DNA of 64,000 nucleotides, from assembly GCA_050743265.1 (NCBI GenBank), contig JBOGEN010000107.1, positions 14,833 to 78,832 of the forward strand, in the 5' to 3' direction. Shown piece after piece: positions 60,284-64,000 of this stretch. The stretch is from JBOGEN01 sp050743265 (GTDB taxonomy: Bacteria; Actinomycetota; Actinomycetes; JBOGEN01). The notes under the pieces are model-generated. The model was not told the DNA's origin and searched no databases. It saw only the letters and a program-made list of their open reading frames with translations. A program made the translations under genes and the position numbers. Positions within the stretch are counted from its first letter, which is position 1, and every line of letters begins with the position of its first letter.

Positions 60284-61147
60284 TCACAGCGCGTGCGAGA
60301 GAGCCAGCGCTCCTCCGTCGACCGGGACCACGGCCCCGGTCATGAAGCTCGAGGCAGGCGAGGCCAGGAGCAGCGCCAGGCCCTGGACCTCCGCGGGGTC
60401 TCCCATGCGGCCGAGGGGCACGGTGCGGGCCCACACCGCCTCCGCGTCAGGGTTTCTCGGCCCTGTGCCGCCGATGTTCGTGCGGAAGGGACCCGGCGCG
60501 ATGGCGTTCACCCGGACGTCGTACGGGGCGAGGTCGAGTGCCGCCTGACGGACGACGTTGACGACCGCAGCCTTGGAGGCGACGTACCCGTAGCCGACCA
60601 TCGGGTCCGCGCGCAGGCCGGCGGTCGACGCCGTGACGATGATCCGCCCCGAACGCCGTGGGCGCATCACCGAGGCGGTCGCCTGGATCGTGTACAGCAT
60701 CCCGGTGAGGTTGACGGACAGGACGCGGTCCCAGTCCTCGCGCCGGACGTGCTCGAGGCTTGCGGTGTCCGGGGCGGACGCCCGCCGGGCTCCGGCGATG
60801 CCGGCGTTGGCGAAGACGACGTCCAGCCCGGCGAACCGGGTGGCAGCCTCCTGCACGGTGGAGGTGACCGCCGAAGGGTCGGCGACATCGCAGACGGCGG
60901 TGTGGACCGAGCCGTCCTGGCCGGAGAGCTCGGCGGCGACCTCCTCGAGCGCCTCGGAGTCGACGTCGACGAGCGTGACATCTGCTCCCGCGTCCGCCAT
61001 CGTCTCGGCGACGGCCCGACCGAGCCCGCTCGCGGCGCCGGTCACGAGAACGTGGCGGCCGCGCAGGTCGAAGAGCCGATCGAGCAGGGCCCGGCGGTGG
61101 GACGAGATCGCGTCGTCGTACGGCTGCTGCTGTTCCGCTGTCGTCAC
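60284..61147 (-). CDS. SDR family oxidoreductase
   Basis: This is a 287-aa SDR with about 30 extra residues before the first strand. It has TGAASGLGRAVAETMADAGA, FANAGIAG (NNAG replaced by ANAG), TASTAGL and YVASKAAVVNV. GTG 61147 has GGAGG five bases upstream, so the extension is likely real. The long open frame further upstream is only the reverse of the sensor kinase. The gene is convergent with the SDR that ends at 60238 and divergent from the sensor kinase. Confidence 0.9.
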   Translation of the reverse strand: MTTAEQQQPYDDAISSHRRALLDRLFDLRGRHVLVTGAASGLGRAVAETMADAGADVTLVDVDSEALEEVAAELSGQDGSVHTAVCDVADPSAVTSTVQEAATRFAGLDVVFANAGIAGARRASAPDTASLEHVRREDWDRVLSVNLTGMLYTIQATASVMRPRRSGRIIVTASTAGLRADPMVGYGYVASKAAVVNVVRQAALDLAPYDVRVNAIAPGPFRTNIGGTGPRNPDAEAVWARTVPLGRMGDPAEVQGLALLLASPASSFMTGAVVPVDGGALALSHAL

Positions 61148-61319
61148 GTCGTCCTCCACGCGGTGCCGGGCCCCCGCCCCACCACGGCCACGGGTGGCGC
61201 GAAGCCTACCGAGGCCCGCCTGGCCTGCGGAGACACACCCAGGCGGATGGGTGGCCCGCCGCTTGGGTACCGTCCTGGAGGGGTTGTGACCCCGCCCACA
61301 TGCCGGTTCTGAGGCAGAG

Positions 61320-62894
61320 GTGCCGAGCGACACGGAGACGACAGCAGTGACAGCCCCGACGCCGAGTGGGAGCGACGAGGCGGTCCTCCGGGCGCTGGTG
61401 GAGGTGTCGTCCGACGGTCTGGCCGTGCTCGACGGCGAGGGCCGCGTCCTCGCGCACAACACGGCCGCCGCCCACATCCTCGGCGTGGACGCCGACCGGC
61501 TCGTCGGTCGCACCGCGCCCTTCGACCCCGGGGACCTGTCGCCCCCGGTGGGGAGCGGACGCCGCCGCATGGTGTGGTACGCCCCCAATGGACGTCGCCG
61601 TGATCTCGAGTACCGCGGGTCCCGGATCGCGGAGGGGACGTACGCGGTCTGGTTCAACGACATGACCGAGGTCGTCCGGCAGCAGGAGCGGCTGACCGCG
61701 ATCACGAGGGCCGCCTCGAGCGTGGCCGAGGCTGGCTCGCTGCGGGCGACCCTCGACGCGGTCGCCCACGAGGTGCACATGACCACGACCATCGCCGCGG
61801 TCCAGATCCTCGCGGTCGAGAACGCCGACGAGGAGCTCCGGGTGCTGGGCATGTCCGGGTTCGGCGACGCGGACGACTTCACCGAGAGGTTCCGCGAGTG
61901 CCGAAGGCTGGGCGCACGGGTCCGGTTCATCGACGCGATCCGCGGCGTGAAGCCGGTCGTGGTCCTCCACCGCAAGCCCGCGGTCATGGCCGACCCCGCC
62001 TGGGCGCCGCTCCACGAGATCATGGGCCGCCCGGCCTGGGACAGCTTCGCGTGCATGCCCCTCGTCGTACGCGGGCGTGCAGTCGGGGTGATCAACGCCT
62101 TCTACGTCCCGGGGGAGGATCCGGGTCCCCGGTCGCTGCACTTTCTCGAGGCGATGGCCGACCACGCCGCCGTCGCCATCGACACGGCCATGCTGCTCGC
62201 CCAGACACGGTCGCAGGCCCAGCTGTACGAGCGGCGACGGCTCGCGCGCGACCTCCACGACTCGGTCGTGCAGCAGGTCTTCTCGATGCGCATGCAGGCC
62301 AAGGCGCTGCGCGTCCAGCTCGACGGCGAGCACGTCGACCCCGCACGGATGCGGAACACCGCGGAGGAGCTTGCGGAGCTGTCCGACAACGCGCTGGCCG
62401 ACCTGCGCGGTCTCGTGTTCGAGCTGCGGCCGCTCGACCTGGCCGATCGGGGGCTGGTCGCCGCCGTCCGCGAGCACGCCGCGAGCGTGGAGGCACGGGC
62501 GGGCGTCCACGTCGAGGTGCACGCGCCCGCTGACCTGAGTGTCGGCAGGGAAGCCGAGGAGGACCTCTACCGGATCGTGCAGGAGGCGCTGCACAACGTG
62601 GTCAAGCACGCCCGGGCCACACGCGTGGACATCCGCTTCGGTGTTCCCGCCGACACTCCCGGAGGACTGGCCGTCGAGGTGACCGATGACGGGTGCGGGC
62701 GCAGCCCGGAGAACGGGGCACCTCCCGTGACGCGACCGCGCCGCAGCCTCGGGCTGGTGTCGATGCGGGAGCGCGTCCAGCACTGGGGCGGACGGCTGAC
62801 GGCCGGTCCCCGTCCGACCGGCGGCTGGGCCGTCGAGGTCATGCTTCCGGCCGGCGACGAACGACCCAGGACCGGGAAAGAGGCGTACCGATGA
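61320..62894 (+). CDS. Sensor histidine kinase, PAS-GAF-HisKA_3-HATPase (NarL type)
   Basis: This is a 524-aa cytoplasmic sensor without membrane segments. A PAS domain spans about residues 15-110, a GAF domain about 130-285, and a HisKA_3 dimerisation helix carries the phospho-acceptor His313 in RDLHDSVVQQVF. The HATPase follows with the N-box EALHNVVKHA and the DDGCG glycine box. The sensed signal is unknown and may be a soluble metabolite or redox state bound by GAF. The GTG at 61320 is weakly supported, and a GTG nine codons later is possible. It overlaps the regulator gene by four bases. Confidence 0.9.
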   Translation: MPSDTETTAVTAPTPSGSDEAVLRALVEVSSDGLAVLDGEGRVLAHNTAAAHILGVDADRLVGRTAPFDPGDLSPPVGSGRRRMVWYAPNGRRRDLEYRGSRIAEGTYAVWFNDMTEVVRQQERLTAITRAASSVAEAGSLRATLDAVAHEVHMTTTIAAVQILAVENADEELRVLGMSGFGDADDFTERFRECRRLGARVRFIDAIRGVKPVVVLHRKPAVMADPAWAPLHEIMGRPAWDSFACMPLVVRGRAVGVINAFYVPGEDPGPRSLHFLEAMADHAAVAIDTAMLLAQTRSQAQLYERRRLARDLHDSVVQQVFSMRMQAKALRVQLDGEHVDPARMRNTAEELAELSDNALADLRGLVFELRPLDLADRGLVAAVREHAASVEARAGVHVEVHAPADLSVGREAEEDLYRIVQEALHNVVKHARATRVDIRFGVPADTPGGLAVEVTDDGCGRSPENGAPPVTRPRRSLGLVSMRERVQHWGGRLTAGPRPTGGWAVEVMLPAGDERPRTGKEAYR

Positions 62895-63571
62895 CCGAGG
62901 AGCAGGCGCCGACCGAAGTGATCCGGGTGCTGCTCGTGGACGACCACGCGATCGTCCGCCGCGGGCTGTCGGCGTACGTCGAGACCGTGCCGTCGCTCGA
63001 GGTGATCGGTGAGGCGGCCGACGGCGAGGAAGCCGTCAGGCTGCTTGCGCAGCGGCAGACCGTCGGTGACCCTCTGCCCGACGTGGTGCTGATGGACCTC
63101 CAGATGCCGCGCATGGACGGGGTGGAGGCGACCGAGGCCATCGCCCGGGCCCATCCGGAGGTCAAGGTCGTCGTCCTCACCAGCTTCGGGGAGGTGGAGC
63201 GGGTCCACGCCGCCCTCTCGGCCGGGGCGGCCGGGTACCTGCTCAAGGACGCGGACCCGGAGGAGGTGGCCCTGGCCATCCGCGCCGCCGTGGCGGGGGA
63301 GCTGCACCTCGACTCGGCAGTCGCCCGCCAGCTCACGCGGCGGATGTCGGCCCCCCAGGCTGGGCTCGCGTCGTTGACCGCCCGCGAGCGGGAGATCCTC
63401 GTCCTGGTCGGCCAGGGCGAGTCGAACCGCGAGATCGCGGACCACCTGGTCATCAGCGAGCGGACGGCGCGGACGCATGTGAGCAACGTGCTGAGCAAGC
63501 TGCAGCTGTCCTCACGTACCCAGGCCGCCCTGCTCGCGATCCGCGAAGGGCTCATCCCTCCTGCTGGTTGA
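62891..63571 (+). CDS. NarL/LuxR family response regulator
   Basis: This is a 226-aa regulator. The receiver domain has acidic pocket VDDH, phospho-acceptor Asp69 in LMDLQMP, a Thr/Ser in VLTSFG and Lys in YLLKDA. The C-terminal LuxR helix-turn-helix is LTAREREILVLVGQGESNREIADHLVISERTARTHVSNVL. ATGA overlap with the kinase makes them a cognate pair. It is a candidate to bind the recurrent intergenic motif, one copy of which lies 55 bp after its stop. That link is inference. Confidence 0.93.
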   Translation: MTEEQAPTEVIRVLLVDDHAIVRRGLSAYVETVPSLEVIGEAADGEEAVRLLAQRQTVGDPLPDVVLMDLQMPRMDGVEATEAIARAHPEVKVVVLTSFGEVERVHAALSAGAAGYLLKDADPEEVALAIRAAVAGELHLDSAVARQLTRRMSAPQAGLASLTAREREILVLVGQGESNREIADHLVISERTARTHVSNVLSKLQLSSRTQAALLAIREGLIPPAG

Positions 63572-63592
63572 GCGCTCGTCCGCGTGGAGCGC
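63572..63592 (+). terminator. Possible terminator after the two-component operon
   Basis: GCGCTC (63572-63577) pairs with GAGCGC (63587-63592) over a 9-base loop, directly after the response regulator stop. No T-tract follows. Confidence 0.35.
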
Positions 63593-63625
63593 CCGTCGTG
63601 GTCGAGTGCTCCTCCGCGGACCGAT

Positions 63626-63641
63626 CGGGACGGATGACGTA
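63626..63641 (-). promoter_or_regulatory. Recurrent island motif, copy G
   Basis: On the minus strand this reads TACGTCATCCGTCCCG. It shares 15 of 16 bases with copy F and with copy A. It lies 150 bp before the MetE-like gene. Confidence 0.6.
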
Positions 63642-63791
63642 GGCGCGACCGGCCGTATCGGTGACCCAGGAGCCGTTATGGGGCCGATCCCTCGCGTGCG
63701 CCGGCTTCCTAGGTTGGGGGTACGCCTGCCGACCAGGCCTGTCCGACCCGCCCGACCACGGCCGTCGGTCCACGTGAGAAAGGAACGCCTC

Positions 63792-64000
63792 GTGGCACCT
63801 CGACAGACCCCTCCCTTCCGCGCGGATCACGTCGGCAGCCTGCTGCGCCCCAAGCCCTTGCTGCACGCCCGTGACGAGCACGCCGCCGGGCGCCTGCCCG
63901 CGGCGGAGCTGCGCGCGATCGAGGACGAGGCGATCCGTGACGTGGTGCGGATGCAGGAGGACGTGGGCCTGCAGTCGGCCACCGACGGGGAGTTCCGCCG
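63792..64000 (+). CDS. Cobalamin-independent methionine synthase-like protein, 3' end outside the window
   Basis: These are the first 69 codons of a MetE C-terminal-domain (UROD/MetE-like) protein. FRADHVGSLLRPKPLL and DVVRMQEDVGLQSATDGEF are typical of the family, which transfers methyl groups from folate or small donors to thiols. Such short MetE relatives may act on compounds other than homocysteine. GTG 63792 follows AAAGGA by about eight bases. The rest is not visible, so zinc ligands cannot be checked. Confidence 0.82.
   Translation, partial: MAPRQTPPFRADHVGSLLRPKPLLHARDEHAAGRLPAAELRAIEDEAIRDVVRMQEDVGLQSATDGEFR

Noticed and set aside
1..64000. Mobile elements, tRNA or rRNA genes
   Set aside because: No transposase, integrase or structured RNA was recognised by eye. 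A small tRNA could still be missed without a covariance search.

Overview
The window is high-GC DNA with tightly packed genes, many GTG or TTG starts, strong AGGAGG-type ribosome binding sites and many 4-base ATGA/GTGA overlaps. With a complete mycofactocin pathway and families typical of the phylum (DUF6716, DUF6221, DUF5994), this indicates an actinobacterium of the Actinomycetes. I cannot name a genus. I see no transposase, phage gene, CRISPR array, rRNA or tRNA.

Region 1 (1-8860) is a surface-glycan locus built around sialic acid (nonulosonate). It has a polysialyltransferase-like protein cut by the window edge, a DUF6716 putative glycosyltransferase and two different sulfotransferases on the plus strand. 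Facing them on the minus strand is an overlapping operon: neuA fused to a HAD phosphatase, a short neuB, a GT2 glycosyltransferase and a second polysialyltransferase-like protein. A sulfated, sialylated envelope polymer is a reasonable inference.

Region 2 (9024-13734) holds an ammonia-lyase-like enzyme with an atypical MIO motif and small conserved genes. One of these, a DUF5994 gene, has its middle third in the wrong frame. There is also a small secreted protein.

Region 3 (13793-19706) is the mycofactocin core, transcribed leftward: MFS transporter, mftA, mftB, mftC, mftD, mftE and a mycofactocin-coupled SDR. mftF lies about 26 kb away (44348-45796).

Region 4 (20136-49398) is a catabolic island that appears to depend on mycofactocin. 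It has three NDMA-dependent alcohol dehydrogenases, three aldehyde dehydrogenases, SDRs, two amidohydrolases, a two-subunit CoA-transferase, an oligopeptide-type ABC importer and an IclR regulator. Woven through it are three UGSC-family genes. One (46032-46568) is a selenoprotein: an in-frame TGA codes for selenocysteine and is followed by a SECIS-like hairpin. The other two carry cysteine there. Two of the three are translationally coupled to a conserved 'WTDGLPVVP' partner of unknown function. This UGSC/partner/mycofactocin combination is the best candidate here for an undescribed system.

Region 5 (49433-64000) has an IlvD/Edd dehydratase, a taurine/nitrate-type ABC importer, and an aldehyde dehydrogenase/split transketolase/alcohol dehydrogenase/SDR operon. 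It ends with a NarL-type two-component system and the start of a MetE-like gene. An almost invariant 16-bp sequence, TACGTCATYYGTCSCG, occurs in four intergenic regions of the island. Looser versions precede the UGSC and third alcohol dehydrogenase operons. Regions 3-5 may therefore form one regulon.
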